Positions 1 through 9,945 of a DNA stretch of 64,000 bases are shown here, piece after piece. Within the stretch, counting starts at the first letter, position 1. Each line of letters begins with the position of its first letter. The notes beneath the pieces were generated by a model. The model saw only the letters and a list, made by a program, of their open reading frames with translations. It searched no databases and was not told the DNA's origin. The stretch comes from Bacteroidota bacterium (GTDB lineage: Bacteria; Bacteroidota; Bacteroidia; J057; JADKCL01), in the NCBI GenBank assembly GCA_016718825.1, contig JADKCL010000068.1, positions 65,674 through 129,673 on the forward strand, written 5' to 3'. Both the position numbers and the translations under genes were made by a program.

Positions 1-1
1 A

Positions 2-940
2 TTCGCCAATCCATTGCCTGTGATCAACTTGGGCAACGACGGCTACTTCTGTGGAACCGATGCAACGCTGGACGCCGGCAATCCTGGTTCGACCTATATT
101 TGGAGCACCGCCGACAGCACGCAGACGATCTTCGTGAACACCAACGGTACTTACTCGGTAGACGTGACGGATAGCATCGGCTGTAGTGCAAGCGACACCG
201 TGGCGATCACCTTCACCCCATTCCCTGTGGTGAACCTGGGTGCTGACACCACTACTTGCCAAGGCAATACGGTCACCTTGGATGCTGGCATCCCTGGATC
301 TTCCTACAACTGGAGCACTTCAGCTACGACGCAGACGATTGGTGTTACAACGACGGGCAGCTACAGCGTTGCCTTGACCGATACCTTTGGCTGCTCTGAC
401 AGCGACACCGTCAACGTGACCTTCAATGCATTGCCAACGGTGACGGCGAGCGCAGCTACCGACACGATCTGTAACACCAACAACACGCCGGTCACCCTTA
501 CGGGCAGCCCAAGTGGTGGTACCTTCAGCGGTACCGGTGTCACAGGCAATCAGTTCTCCGCACCGACTGCAGGTCCTGGTCTTCAGACCATCACCTACAG
601 CTTTACCGACGGCAATGGTTGTTCCAATAGCGCAACCGTGTCCATCTTTGTGGATGTCTGTGCTGGCGTCGCCGATGGCTTCAACAGCTTCAACGTAGGC
701 TTGTATCCGAATCCGAACGACGGTCGATTCACCTTCACGGTGGCGATGAATGCTGATGCAGAAGTGAGCTACGAAGTGGCTGACGCCCGCGGTGTGGTGG
801 TATTGCGTGACAACAGCAATCAGCCAAGCGGTCTGTACAAGCAGAGCGTAAATCTGAATGACTTCGCCGCTGGCGTGTACACATTGCGCGTAACTGTGGA
901 CGGCGTGACTGCCCACAAACGTTTGGTGGTACAGCGCTAA
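2..940 (+). CDS. Giant T9SS-secreted Ig/PKD-type surface protein, 3' end only
   Basis: The reading frame is already open at base 2, so the gene starts outside the window. The visible ~312 residues hold at least two Ig/PKD-like repeats (pattern NLG.D...C...TLDAG.PGS.Y.WST...TQTI.V...G.Y.V.VTD..GC), then a third module (CNTNNTPVTLTGSPSGGTF) and a C-terminal type A T9SS sorting domain beginning at GLYPNPNDG and ending KRLVVQR. It is therefore expected to cross the outer membrane through the type IX system and be anchored or released at the surface. The whole visible part is nearly identical to the end of the complete gene that follows, so the missing part is probably also similar. Ligand and role are unknown. 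Confidence 0.85.
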   Translation, partial: FANPLPVINLGNDGYFCGTDATLDAGNPGSTYIWSTADSTQTIFVNTNGTYSVDVTDSIGCSASDTVAITFTPFPVVNLGADTTTCQGNTVTLDAGIPGSSYNWSTSATTQTIGVTTTGSYSVALTDTFGCSDSDTVNVTFNALPTVTASAATDTICNTNNTPVTLTGSPSGGTFSGTGVTGNQFSAPTAGPGLQTITYSFTDGNGCSNSATVSIFVDVCAGVADGFNSFNVGLYPNPNDGRFTFTVAMNADAEVSYEVADARGVVVLRDNSNQPSGLYKQSVNLNDFAAGVYTLRVTVDGVTAHKRLVVQR

Positions 941-962
941 GCGTTGATTCCAATGAATTGAG

Positions 963-995
963 AAGGGGCTGCACCATTGGTGTGGCCCCTTTTGT
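963..995 (+). terminator. Rho-independent terminator
   Basis: A 13-bp stem (AAGGGGCTGCACC pairing with GGTGTGGCCCCTT, two G-U pairs) with a 3-nt loop is followed by a T-rich run. It lies about 23 bp after the stop codon. An identical hairpin follows the paralogous gene at 7173-7205. Confidence 0.85.
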
Positions 996-1645
996 TGTGC
1001 TGAATGAATCAGAATTTGAGCAGAATTGAGCAGAATTCTCAGAATTGAAAATCGGCGCAGCCCATCACACTTTGGGGTGAATTCGGAACGGAATTTCCAG
1101 AATTAGCTTCGCTGAACTCACGTTTCTCAGAATTGAAAATCGGCGCAGCCAATCACACTTTGGGTTGAATTCTGGGGATTGAGTCTGGATCCGAATCTTT
1201 AGAGGAAGGTGAACATGTTACCAAGCGACGGCCCATGTGATATGAAGATTGTGTGAATTTACCCTTCGGGTAAACAGTCGTGGCTACTCAGCGGTCAAAA
1301 ATGCGCATTGCTGATGTCAAGGGATGGATGCATTCATCCAATTGGAGGGTTGGGAGGCAATTTTAACTGAGTGCTTTCAGGCAATTACCTCAAACTGTCG
1401 GCAAGCCGAAAGTGCAGTTTCTGGAAAACCTCCTAACTTCGCTACCAACTAGTGGTAAAATACACTCACGTACAGCTCACGAACAATGCTATTTGTTCAC
1501 GATGCAGCATTCAAAAGTTCACATCCGGGCTGAATACCATGGTTCCCTTCCTTGTGCGATTGCTTTGGAACAGCAAAAGCGATATGCGATTCAAAGGATC
1601 ACTCACATTGTAATTGTCAGCATTTTACCAACGATATAGTATAGT
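996..1645. other. Gene-free gap with a mosaic of dispersed repeats
   Basis: The segment 1010-1210 is built from short repeat blocks. A block of about 50 bp starting TCAGAATTGAAAATCGGCGC occurs twice (from about 1054 and from about 1130). The stretch 1099-1150 recurs inverted at 33475-33526 with one mismatch. The rest, 1210-1645, has no gene I can support: a short open frame at 1412-1639 lacks any recognisable domain or ribosome site. The region presumably carries the promoter of the following gene, but I see no convincing Bacteroidota promoter match. Confidence 0.6.
1099..1150 (+). repeat. Dispersed intergenic repeat (long form)
   Basis: 52 bp beginning CAGAATTAGCTTCGCTGAAC. The reverse complement is found at 33475-33526 with a single mismatch, 32 kb away. 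It shares the AATTAGCTTCGCTGA block with the short-form repeats near 7.2, 8.7, 33.4, 33.5 and 36.0 kb. Confidence 0.75.
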
Positions 1646-4600
1646 ATGATTAAAAACTTCAACCTTAGACTTCTCTCGCGACGAACAGCAGTTTGGATGC
1701 TGTTTTTATTTGTGTTTGCAGGATTGTCTGGAAACCGGGCTTATGGGCAGTTGCCGATGACCCGGAGTGTGTTTACGGCGGCTTATACGCCGATCAGCCT
1801 TTTAGGGGGGGCTACAGCTTCGACGATCACTCTCAACAGTGATGATGGAACCCAAACCCTAATCCCCATTGGGTTCACATTTAACTACCTTGGAACCAAC
1901 TACACCACTGTCGATGCCTGTGCCAATGGCTGGATCAGCTTTGGTGCAGCGGGCGCCAATGCTTGGACGAACTCAGGCCTTTTCTCCGCAACAATCCCCA
2001 ACCTTACGCTTGCCCCTTGGTGGGACGACATGAACACGGGCACGATTGGGACGATTCTGTACCAAACACAAGGTGTAGTAGGTTCTCGGACATTTACTGT
2101 TCAGTGGACCGACTTACTGAGCTACAATGGTTCCGCCCGTACCGTGAATTTCCAGTGCATCTTGTTTGAAGGCACCAACGTGATCGAGTTTCGCTACGGT
2201 ACGCTCGGCGCAGGTGCCTTCAGTACGAGCGAATCTGCCTCGATCGGCATTGAAGGCGCAACCGGCGGTGCAGGAAATTTCCTGGACGCAGTTTCTGGCT
2301 CTGCTTTCATCAACCAATCTTATATGACCACCCATAAGTGGCCTGCGGCGAACATCCGGTTCACTCCGGGTGCACCAACAGCAATTCCTGGCGGAACCTA
2401 CACCGTTGGACTGGCAGGTACCTACCCCAATATCTCCGAAGCATTTGCCAACATCAACCATCGCGGTATCACCGGCCCGGTCACGCTGAGCCTGATCGAT
2501 GCGACCTATGATACGACTTTGACAGGTGGTCGCAACACCTTCCCATTGATGATGGGTCCCGTCGCGGGCAACAGTGCTGTGAACACCATCACGATGCAGC
2601 CGGCCTCCGGCAATTCGACACTGTCTTATCGCGGTGTTGCTAGCGGAAATGGCGGTAACCAAACCAATTCCACTGTTTTCGGAACTGGCAATGAGCCCAT
2701 CCTTGCTATCGTGGGAACCGACTATGTGACTGTCAGGAACCTGAACCTTGTTTCGACGGGTTCGACGGCTTCCAACCTCGTCGACCGTGGATTGGTAGTG
2801 GCCAATGCGACAGCGACCAATGGTTCTCAAAACGGGTTGTATGAAAATATTACCGTCACTTTGTTGCGCAACAATACCTCTTCCATCGGTATTCAGCAGT
2901 TAACGGCTACAGCCGCAGCGAGTGCAGCCGGTGCCAACTCCACCAACATCTACCGCAACCTGAATATCAGCAACGTTTATGCAGGTATCTACCTGTTGGG
3001 AGATGCGGCATTCCCTGACCTCGCTTGTCAGATTGGCAATACCTCCCCAACCGCATTCAATACCATTGGAGGCTTGACCGCATTTGACATTGGGGGTGGA
3101 AACGTCGCTACGCAAAACTTCGGCATCCGAATTGCCTCGCAAAGCGGTGCCAAGGTATTCAACAACCTGGTGCGCAACGTGTCTGCCCAGACAACAACCG
3201 ACGGTATCCTTTGCGAACTCGGCCAAGGCACCAGCGAGATCTACATGAACAAGGTGCAAACGGTGCGGAACAACGGCACCGCCTCGACATCCTTTGCTTC
3301 CGGTATTCGCGCCAATTTGGCAACAACGGGCACCCATTCGCTGCGCGTCTACAACAACTTTGTGGCCGACATCACCTCTGCCTATACCGGCGCTGCGACT
3401 GCAACACGTATTGTGAAGGGCATTTATGTGCAAAGCGCAGGTTCGGGTGTTTCTACCGAAAGTATCAATGTCGATGCGAACAACGTGCGCATTGACGGAA
3501 CGTTGTTCCCCAACAGCAGCAACGCATGTTTTGAAATCGGTACCGCTAGCGGTCCTGTAATCAACGTGCGTAACAACGTATTTGCTAACTACACGGGCGC
3601 TCAAGCAGGTGTGGCCACACACAACGCTTGGTTTAGCACCTCTGCAACCGCTACGGGCAACACCGGTTCTGTCTCCAACTACAATGATTTGTATATCGCA
3701 AATGCCACCAACGGATTCACGGGAACCGGTAATGCCACTACCTACGCTACACTTGCCAACTGGCAAGCTGGCATGGTCGGTATGGATGCCAACTCTGTCG
3801 TAACTGATCCAACGTTTATCAGTGCCACCGACTTGCACGTTACAGGCAGTGGCATCAACAACGTCGGCAACTTGACCGGCTCACCTTGGGTGACCGTTGA
3901 CATCGACAACGCAGCCCGTTCATTGGGTACGCCAGATATTGGCGCAGACGAATTTGCCCCTTCTACGATCGACATGCAGGCAACGGCATTGAATTCACCG
4001 TTGACCACGGGTTGCTACAGCGCATCCACACCGGTCAACGTAACGATCAAAAATAATGCTCCAATTACGATTGACTTTTCGGTGAATCCGACCACGGTGA
4101 CAGTGAACGTTACAGGTGCGATTACGACGACGCTGACCGTCGTAGTCAACTCCGGTACACTTGCAGCTGGCGCTACGCAGGCCGTGGCCATGGGCAACGT
4201 GAACATGAGCACCTTGGGAACCTATACCTTCAATGGTTTTACCTCGGTCACCGGTGACGGTGTCACTGTCAATGATGCATTTACAGCGGTGAACATTACA
4301 ATTTCAGCTGGAACGGTGACTTCCAGTGTGAATACGCTTTGCGTGGGTGGATCGGTCGTGTTGACTGTTACCGGCCAAAATGGCACCATTCAGTGGCAAG
4401 GTAGCACGGACGGTGGTACCACTTGGGTCAATGAAACCGGTACCGGCAATACAGCGAGCCCCTATACGGCGAGCCCAACGGACACGACACTTTACCGCGT
4501 ATTGCTTTGTGGCACCTTTGCCTCCAACACGGTCAACGTGCTTGCGAATCCATTGGTGACACCTACAGTGGTAAACGATACCATTTGCGGTCAAGGTACG

Positions 4601-7150
4601 GTAACCTTGCAAGCTGCAGGGGCGCCGACCATCAACTGGTACAGCGGCCCAAGTGGTGGTTCGCCACTTGCAACCGGTGGCACTTACAGCCCAACGGTGA
4701 CGACGACGACGACCTACTATGCAGAAGCCATCAATGGTGGTACCATTTCTGCGGTGGGCTTGGCCAACAACTCCGCGGGCGGTGCACAGCAGAGCTCAAC
4801 CAACTATCAGATCTTTGATGTGCTTTCGAATACGACCCTCATGGGGGTCTATGTCTACCCTGGAGCAGTAGGTATTGCGAAATTGGAGTGGCGGACAAGC
4901 GCCGGCGTTTTGCTGCAGGCAAGTACGTTGACCGTAGGCCCTGGCGATGTTGGCAACCGCACTTATTTCCCCTTGGGCTGGAACTTGGTCCCAGGTACTG
5001 CCTACAGATTGCAACAAGATATCACCGGCGTCTCCATGTTCCGCGTGAGCACGGGAACGCTGCCTTATCCCTATACGATTCCAGGTGTCATTTCCATCAC
5101 GGGTAGTGCCGCTGGCAATACCTTCTGGTATTGGGGATTTGACTGGCAGATCTTGACCGGCTGCCCTGGCCCACGTGTGCCTGTGACTGCAACGGTAACG
5201 CCTGCACCATCGGTTTCGATCGCGGTTTCCAACTCGATTTCCTGCAGCGGAGATCCTGTCGAAATGATTGTATCGAGCACCAACCCAACCTATAGCTATG
5301 CTTGGACGCCAGGTACGGGTCTGAACAGCACGACCAACGATACTGTGATTTCGACACCGTCGGCGACGACCACGTATATCGTCAACGCCAGCGACAGCAT
5401 CTCCGGATGCCTTGCAGCCGATACGGTTGTGGTCAACTACATTCCAAAGCCAGTTCCGATTGCAACGGTGACACCCGATACGATCTGTGCAGGCGACAGC
5501 ATTGCCTTGGCGACGGTAACCAACCCCCTCAACTTCCAAGTTGGTACAGGTACGATTGCGAATTCGTCAACTGGCTATCCAGCACCTTTTGGCAACTTCT
5601 ATTGGGGTTCACGTCACCAAATGCTGATCCTTGCCTCGGAATTGCAGGCACAAAACATTGGTCCCGGCTTCCTCAACGCGATGTCGTTTGATGTCACGAG
5701 CCTGAATGCCGCTGTGCCACATGACAACTTCGAGATCAAGTTGGCATTGACCAATGCCACCGATATCACGGTTTTCCAATCCCCTACGTTTACCTCGGTA
5801 TTTACTGCTCCAAGTTACTTGCCTGCTGTAGGTGTCGTGGCGATTCCATTTAGCACCAATTTCTATTGGGACGGCAGTTCCAACATTATTGTGGAAACAT
5901 GCCACAACAATGCCGCGTACGCCGACAACGTGTCCGTGAACCAAAGCACAACAGGGTTTAACTCTACCGTATACTACCGTGCAGATGCTGCCGGTGTTTG
6001 CGGTAACAACTCGGTAACGGGTTTCAACGCACAACGCCCCAACATGTACTTCTGGATGTTGGGTAGCTACAGTTATGATTGGAGCCCTAATGCAACCTTG
6101 GCTACGCCAACAGCAGCCAACACCGTTGGTATTGCAAATGGCAGCACCAACTTCATTGTTTCGGTGACAGATACCTTGTCCGGTTGCGTGGGTGTCGATA
6201 CGGCATACGTATTCGCCAATCCATTGCCTGTGATCAACTTGGGCAACGATGGCTACTTCTGCGGAACTTCGACCACTTTGGATGCCGGCAATGCGGGTGC
6301 CAATTATGTCTGGAGCACCTTGGACAGTACGCAGACGATCTTCGTGAACACCAATGGTTCCTACAATGTGCAAGTGACCGATACCCTCGGTTGCAGCAAC
6401 AGCGACACGGTTGCCATCACCTTCACACCGTTCCCTGTGGTGAACCTAGGTGCTGACACCACCACTTGCCAAGGAAATACGATCACCTTGGATGCTGGCA
6501 TCCCTGGATCTTCCTACAACTGGAGCACCTCCGACAGCACACAGACGATTGCCGTGACTACTACGGGCAGCTACAGCGTCGTCTTGACCGACACCGCTGG
6601 TTGTACGGGTAGCGACACCGTCAACGTGACGATCAATGCATTGCCCACTGTTACCGCTAGCGCTGCTTCCGACACGATCTGTAACACCAACAACACGCCG
6701 GTCACCCTTACGGGCAGCCCAAGTGGTGGTACCTTCACCGGTACCGGTGTGACAGGCAATCAGTTCTCTGCTCCGACCGCAGGTCCTGGTCTTCAGACCA
6801 TCACTTACAGCTTCACTGATGGCAATGGTTGCTCCAATACCGCAACAGTGTCCATCTTTGTTGATGTCTGTGCAAGCGTCGCCGACGGCTTCAACGGCTT
6901 CAACGTGGGATTGTATCCCAACCCGAACGACGGTCGCTTTACGTTCACCGTTGCGCTGAATGCCGATGCTGAAGTAAGCTACGAAGTGGCCGATGCACGT
7001 GGCGTGGTTGTGTTGCGTGACAACAGCGATCAGCCAAGCGGTCTGTACAAGCAGAGCGTGAATCTGAACGACTTCGCTACCGGCGTGTACACCTTGCGTG
7101 TCACTGTGGACGGCGTGACTGCCCACAAGCGTTTGGTGGTACAGCGCTAA
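1646..7150 (+). CDS. Giant T9SS-secreted surface protein with beta-helix and Ig-like modules
   Basis: 1834 aa. Residues 1-35 form a signal peptide (basic start, hydrophobic core WMLFLFVFAGLSG, cleavage near YGQ). About 40-250 is an N-terminal domain with the pattern GFTFNYLGTNYT...ANGWISFG...APWWDDM, nidogen/MAM-like in appearance. About 255-765 is rich in N and G repeats typical of a right-handed parallel beta-helix. About 770-880 is a CARDB-like domain, followed by several Ig/PKD-like modules (C..G..V.L...G....W.). The last ~85 residues form a type A T9SS sorting domain (YPNPNDGRF ... KRLVVQR). The final ~310 residues match the truncated neighbour upstream almost exactly. A surface adhesin or matrix protein is inferred; no enzyme motif was seen. 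The start is the first ATG ahead of the signal peptide. Confidence 0.9.
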   Translation: MIKNFNLRLLSRRTAVWMLFLFVFAGLSGNRAYGQLPMTRSVFTAAYTPISLLGGATASTITLNSDDGTQTLIPIGFTFNYLGTNYTTVDACANGWISFGAAGANAWTNSGLFSATIPNLTLAPWWDDMNTGTIGTILYQTQGVVGSRTFTVQWTDLLSYNGSARTVNFQCILFEGTNVIEFRYGTLGAGAFSTSESASIGIEGATGGAGNFLDAVSGSAFINQSYMTTHKWPAANIRFTPGAPTAIPGGTYTVGLAGTYPNISEAFANINHRGITGPVTLSLIDATYDTTLTGGRNTFPLMMGPVAGNSAVNTITMQPASGNSTLSYRGVASGNGGNQTNSTVFGTGNEPILAIVGTDYVTVRNLNLVSTGSTASNLVDRGLVVANATATNGSQNGLYENITVTLLRNNTSSIGIQQLTATAAASAAGANSTNIYRNLNISNVYAGIYLLGDAAFPDLACQIGNTSPTAFNTIGGLTAFDIGGGNVATQNFGIRIASQSGAKVFNNLVRNVSAQTTTDGILCELGQGTSEIYMNKVQTVRNNGTASTSFASGIRANLATTGTHSLRVYNNFVADITSAYTGAATATRIVKGIYVQSAGSGVSTESINVDANNVRIDGTLFPNSSNACFEIGTASGPVINVRNNVFANYTGAQAGVATHNAWFSTSATATGNTGSVSNYNDLYIANATNGFTGTGNATTYATLANWQAGMVGMDANSVVTDPTFISATDLHVTGSGINNVGNLTGSPWVTVDIDNAARSLGTPDIGADEFAPSTIDMQATALNSPLTTGCYSASTPVNVTIKNNAPITIDFSVNPTTVTVNVTGAITTTLTVVVNSGTLAAGATQAVAMGNVNMSTLGTYTFNGFTSVTGDGVTVNDAFTAVNITISAGTVTSSVNTLCVGGSVVLTVTGQNGTIQWQGSTDGGTTWVNETGTGNTASPYTASPTDTTLYRVLLCGTFASNTVNVLANPLVTPTVVNDTICGQGTVTLQAAGAPTINWYSGPSGGSPLATGGTYSPTVTTTTTYYAEAINGGTISAVGLANNSAGGAQQSSTNYQIFDVLSNTTLMGVYVYPGAVGIAKLEWRTSAGVLLQASTLTVGPGDVGNRTYFPLGWNLVPGTAYRLQQDITGVSMFRVSTGTLPYPYTIPGVISITGSAAGNTFWYWGFDWQILTGCPGPRVPVTATVTPAPSVSIAVSNSISCSGDPVEMIVSSTNPTYSYAWTPGTGLNSTTNDTVISTPSATTTYIVNASDSISGCLAADTVVVNYIPKPVPIATVTPDTICAGDSIALATVTNPLNFQVGTGTIANSSTGYPAPFGNFYWGSRHQMLILASELQAQNIGPGFLNAMSFDVTSLNAAVPHDNFEIKLALTNATDITVFQSPTFTSVFTAPSYLPAVGVVAIPFSTNFYWDGSSNIIVETCHNNAAYADNVSVNQSTTGFNSTVYYRADAAGVCGNNSVTGFNAQRPNMYFWMLGSYSYDWSPNATLATPTAANTVGIANGSTNFIVSVTDTLSGCVGVDTAYVFANPLPVINLGNDGYFCGTSTTLDAGNAGANYVWSTLDSTQTIFVNTNGSYNVQVTDTLGCSNSDTVAITFTPFPVVNLGADTTTCQGNTITLDAGIPGSSYNWSTSDSTQTIAVTTTGSYSVVLTDTAGCTGSDTVNVTINALPTVTASAASDTICNTNNTPVTLTGSPSGGTFTGTGVTGNQFSAPTAGPGLQTITYSFTDGNGCSNTATVSIFVDVCASVADGFNGFNVGLYPNPNDGRFTFTVALNADAEVSYEVADARGVVVLRDNSDQPSGLYKQSVNLNDFATGVYTLRVTVDGVTAHKRLVVQR

Positions 7151-7172
7151 TCGCTGATCCAATGAATTTGAG

Positions 7173-7205
7173 AAGGGGCTGCACCATTGGTGTGGCCCCT
7201 TTTGT
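7173..7205 (+). terminator. Rho-independent terminator (copy 2)
   Basis: Same hairpin as at 963-995 (AAGGGGCTGCACC / GGTGTGGCCCCTT) followed by TTTTG, 22 bp after the stop. The duplication of gene end plus terminator shows that the homologous segment includes the 3' flank. Confidence 0.85.
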
Positions 7206-7231
7206 TTGAACATAATTGGAGCAGAATTGAG

Positions 7232-7258
7232 CAGAATCTTTAGATCAGCGAAGCTAAT
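7232..7258 (+). repeat. Dispersed intergenic repeat (short form)
   Basis: 27-bp block starting CAGAATCTTTAGATCAGCGA and ending GCTAAT. It is identical to 8725-8751 and, inverted, to 33530-33556 and 36041-36067; 33421-33447 differs at one base. It sits between a terminator and the next gene. Confidence 0.8.
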
Positions 7259-7413
7259 CACACTTTGGGTTGAATTCCTTGGATTGGTGTTTTGGGTGAT
7301 TTGGGGATGTTCAGCAGTCCCTGAAGCTGCTGTTTCGTTTTGCATTTGGCAATATCGTTGGCACCGACGATCTTCAAGGCAGCATTCATTTTTTCGTATT
7401 CAATTCTATCCGC

Positions 7414-8619
7414 ATGCATTTGAAATTCACCGATTTGTTGTTGCTCAGTTTCATGGTCAGTTTCTTACTGCTACTGCTTGCATTGTTGATTCATCCCCAA
7501 GAAAAAAGATGGATGCTTGCTGTGACACCAGAGAATTGGCATTTGTACCATGGGAATGTCCTCAACCGGGCAAAGTTTGCATTTGCGCCGTTGCACTTCC
7601 GGCAGATTTATCCTCCGGTAACCCCGTTTGCCCTTGGGGTCGTTTTGGCCTTCTTCTTGGTACTGCTCGACCGCTCCATTCTCAATGCGATGTTGAATTT
7701 CTCTTTAATCTTGCTGGGAGCTACCTTGGCCTTTGGAGCCGCTTGGTTCGTATTTCTGCGCAATTACCTCAAACTGTACCGCCTGGTTCTGGTTCAGGAG
7801 GCTGCGCGAGACCTTGCCAAATTCGGGAACAAAGATGAGGCGATGGCCTTTTTTGATGCTGCAGCGACCAATGAAAGTTTACGGGTCAGGGAAGGTGCAT
7901 TGATGGGTTACGGCGTTTTGGGAACTGCTGCTGTCATTCCGAAGGTGGAGAAAATGGGCCAAGATCCCAATCCGAGTCTTGCGAAGGATGCCCGCGAGGC
8001 CCATCAAATCCTCTTGGAAATGCACAATCTCGGCAAGCCGCTCAGCGTCGCTCCGATCGACAAACTGATTGAACGGATCGTGTACGTCAGGAATCAGCTC
8101 TCCAAAAAGTCGGAATACAAACTTCGGGTGAATTACGATGCCAAATTGGAGGATGCCCTCAACAAGATGAATGACATTGTCAGGTCCCAATTCCCTTTGG
8201 CACGTGCCTACCCGTTTCTCTACTGTGTTCAATGCATGGCACATGCCGAGAAATTGACCTTTTTTACGCAGGAATGGGTGCGCTGCCACCGCTGTCAGGA
8301 CGTGTTTGGCCTCATCACGGAGGTTCGTCAAGTGATCGGACAGATTGGCGGCGTCCGCGATTGGGAACTCAAAGACGGCATCCTCAAGGTGAGCCTTTGG
8401 GATGCCGACAAGGGTGTCGCCCGTGGTGCGGAGGTGGAATGGATCGAAATCATTGCCGGTCAGCCCTTTGATTACGACTGGGCGGTGAGTGCGGTGGTGG
8501 AAAAGATGCATCATTTTCACCCAAGAGCCGATTATTCCCTGCCTGTGAAATTCATCGGTGACATTGTATTGCAGACGAATACCAAGCATGTGTTGGCTTC
8601 CCTGGAGCAGAATTTATAG
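7414..8619 (+). CDS. Membrane protein with a C-terminal zinc-ribbon-like motif, unknown function
   Basis: 401 aa. One hydrophobic segment lies at about residues 6-27 (LLLLSFMVSFLLLLLALLI) and a pair at about 70-115 (FALGVVLAFFLVLL, LNFSLILLGATLAFGAAWFVFL). A soluble region of about 280 residues follows. Residues 130-205 resemble short helical repeats (HEAT-like). Around residue 270 there is a CVQC ... CHRC pair 20 residues apart, the layout of a zinc ribbon. I do not recognise a named family. The gene is flanked by dispersed repeats on both sides and by unrelated genes, so the context gives no role. It is probably anchored in the inner membrane with the repeat and ribbon region in the cytoplasm, but the orientation is a guess. 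Confidence 0.75.
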   Translation: MHLKFTDLLLLSFMVSFLLLLLALLIHPQEKRWMLAVTPENWHLYHGNVLNRAKFAFAPLHFRQIYPPVTPFALGVVLAFFLVLLDRSILNAMLNFSLILLGATLAFGAAWFVFLRNYLKLYRLVLVQEAARDLAKFGNKDEAMAFFDAAATNESLRVREGALMGYGVLGTAAVIPKVEKMGQDPNPSLAKDAREAHQILLEMHNLGKPLSVAPIDKLIERIVYVRNQLSKKSEYKLRVNYDAKLEDALNKMNDIVRSQFPLARAYPFLYCVQCMAHAEKLTFFTQEWVRCHRCQDVFGLITEVRQVIGQIGGVRDWELKDGILKVSLWDADKGVARGAEVEWIEIIAGQPFDYDWAVSAVVEKMHHFHPRADYSLPVKFIGDIVLQTNTKHVLASLEQNL

Positions 8620-8724
8620 AATTCTCGGAATCACACCGCGGGTTGAATTCTCACGAGATGAGGCGTCGGCGTCCCGCCGAAACGCCGATGCTGCAATTCA
8701 GCCTCCGGCTGGCGAAGATTTGAG

Positions 8725-8751
8725 CAGAATCTTTAGATCAGCGAAGCTAAT
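8725..8751 (+). repeat. Dispersed intergenic repeat (short form)
   Basis: Exact copy of the 27-bp block at 7232-7258 in the gap between the membrane protein and the dioxygenase operon. The surrounding sequence (8620-8724) contains related fragments such as GAGCAGAATT and GGGTTGAATTC. Confidence 0.8.
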
Positions 8752-8904
8752 TTGGGTCCGTTCAGGATGACTTTGTAGAATTTACAGAAACGCACTTTGG
8801 CTTGCACTCCTTCGCTCAGTTCTTGCTTCCGCCCGGACTGACGAACCTCATTTCCCAAATCCGTGAAAAATGTTCGTAATTTGAGGGACTGAAAAGGGAA
8901 TAAG

Positions 8905-9945
8905 ATGCAGCAGATATTCAAGGATTCCGCGCAGCAGGCGCAGTTTGAGCAGGATGGGTACATTGTTCTGGATTTACTGTCGGCAGATGAGGTAGCGCAT
9001 CTGAAAGACTATTACCTGCAGCATACGCCAGTGGAAAAGCCCTCCTATGGCTTCCATGTGAGCCTGGATGACAAGGACCGGGCGCAATCCATGGCGGCGA
9101 CGGAGGAATTGTACCGCGTGCTGACCCCCAAAGTGGCCGAGATTTTTCAGGATTTCCAGATTTTCACGGCAAGTTTTGTCATCAAGGAGACGAATCCGAA
9201 AGGGGTTGTGCCGCCGCATCAAGACTGGACCTTTGTGGATGAAAGCCAATATTGGTCGGGAACTTTGTGGACGCCGCTCGTCGATGTGGACATGGACAAC
9301 GGCTGCCTTGGCGTAATCAAGGGAAGCCATAAGTTCTTCAATTGGCCGCGTTGCTCGCCAAGCCCGCAGTTCAAAACGCCGCTGGGCGAGCACATGTTCA
9401 CCATCTTTCCCTACCTGCAATTGGTGCCGATGAAGGCTGGCCAAACCATCCTCTTTGACAATCGCACCATTCATGGAAGTCCACCCAATACGACCGAGTC
9501 GCCGCGTTTGGCCGCCGGAATCGGGGTCACCCACAAGGATGCACAGCTGTTTCACCATTACTTCTTGCCCAACGTGCAGCCGGAGACCATCGAGGTATTT
9601 GCCATCCAACGCGAATTTTTCCTGCACTACAACAACGGCGGTCTGAGCGATCTGCACAACAACGGCGGCACCATCGAAGGATGGGAAAGCGTCGCAAAAT
9701 ACCCGATCACCTTGCCCAAATTCACGGTTGAGGAGATGCAAAACCTGATCAAAAGCCATCCGGGGAATGTCATGAACGTCGAACTGATTGAAAAATTGGC
9801 GCGGCTATTCAACTACAACCTCGACGGCACCAAAAAGGAAGAACCTGCACCGGCTCCGCAAACCGTTCCCCAAACCCAAACCGCGTCAGCTGTTGCCCAA
9901 CCCGAAAAACGAGGCTTTTTCAGCCGCCTATTCTCTAGAAAATGA
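8905..9945 (+). CDS. Phytanoyl-CoA dioxygenase (PhyH) family Fe(II)/2-oxoglutarate oxygenase
   Basis: 346 aa, one double-stranded beta-helix domain (about residues 5-250). The facial triad is visible: H105 and D107 in PPHQDW, and H190 in DNRTIHGSPPN; R201 shortly after is the expected 2-oxoglutarate carboxylate ligand. Members hydroxylate or halogenate small molecules or lipids using O2 and 2-oxoglutarate; the substrate cannot be told from sequence. After the domain comes a proline/glutamine-rich linker (about 300-330) and a short basic-aromatic tail, GFFSRLFSRK, shared in kind with the next gene. The stop overlaps the next start (ATGA), so the two are translationally coupled. Cytoplasmic: no signal peptide. 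Confidence 0.9.
   Translation: MQQIFKDSAQQAQFEQDGYIVLDLLSADEVAHLKDYYLQHTPVEKPSYGFHVSLDDKDRAQSMAATEELYRVLTPKVAEIFQDFQIFTASFVIKETNPKGVVPPHQDWTFVDESQYWSGTLWTPLVDVDMDNGCLGVIKGSHKFFNWPRCSPSPQFKTPLGEHMFTIFPYLQLVPMKAGQTILFDNRTIHGSPPNTTESPRLAAGIGVTHKDAQLFHHYFLPNVQPETIEVFAIQREFFLHYNNGGLSDLHNNGGTIEGWESVAKYPITLPKFTVEEMQNLIKSHPGNVMNVELIEKLARLFNYNLDGTKKEEPAPAPQTVPQTQTASAVAQPEKRGFFSRLFSRK

Noticed and set aside
1412..1639. Possible 75-aa gene before the giant surface protein
   Set aside because: No domain, no ribosome site, low-confidence composition; more likely leader or intergenic DNA.
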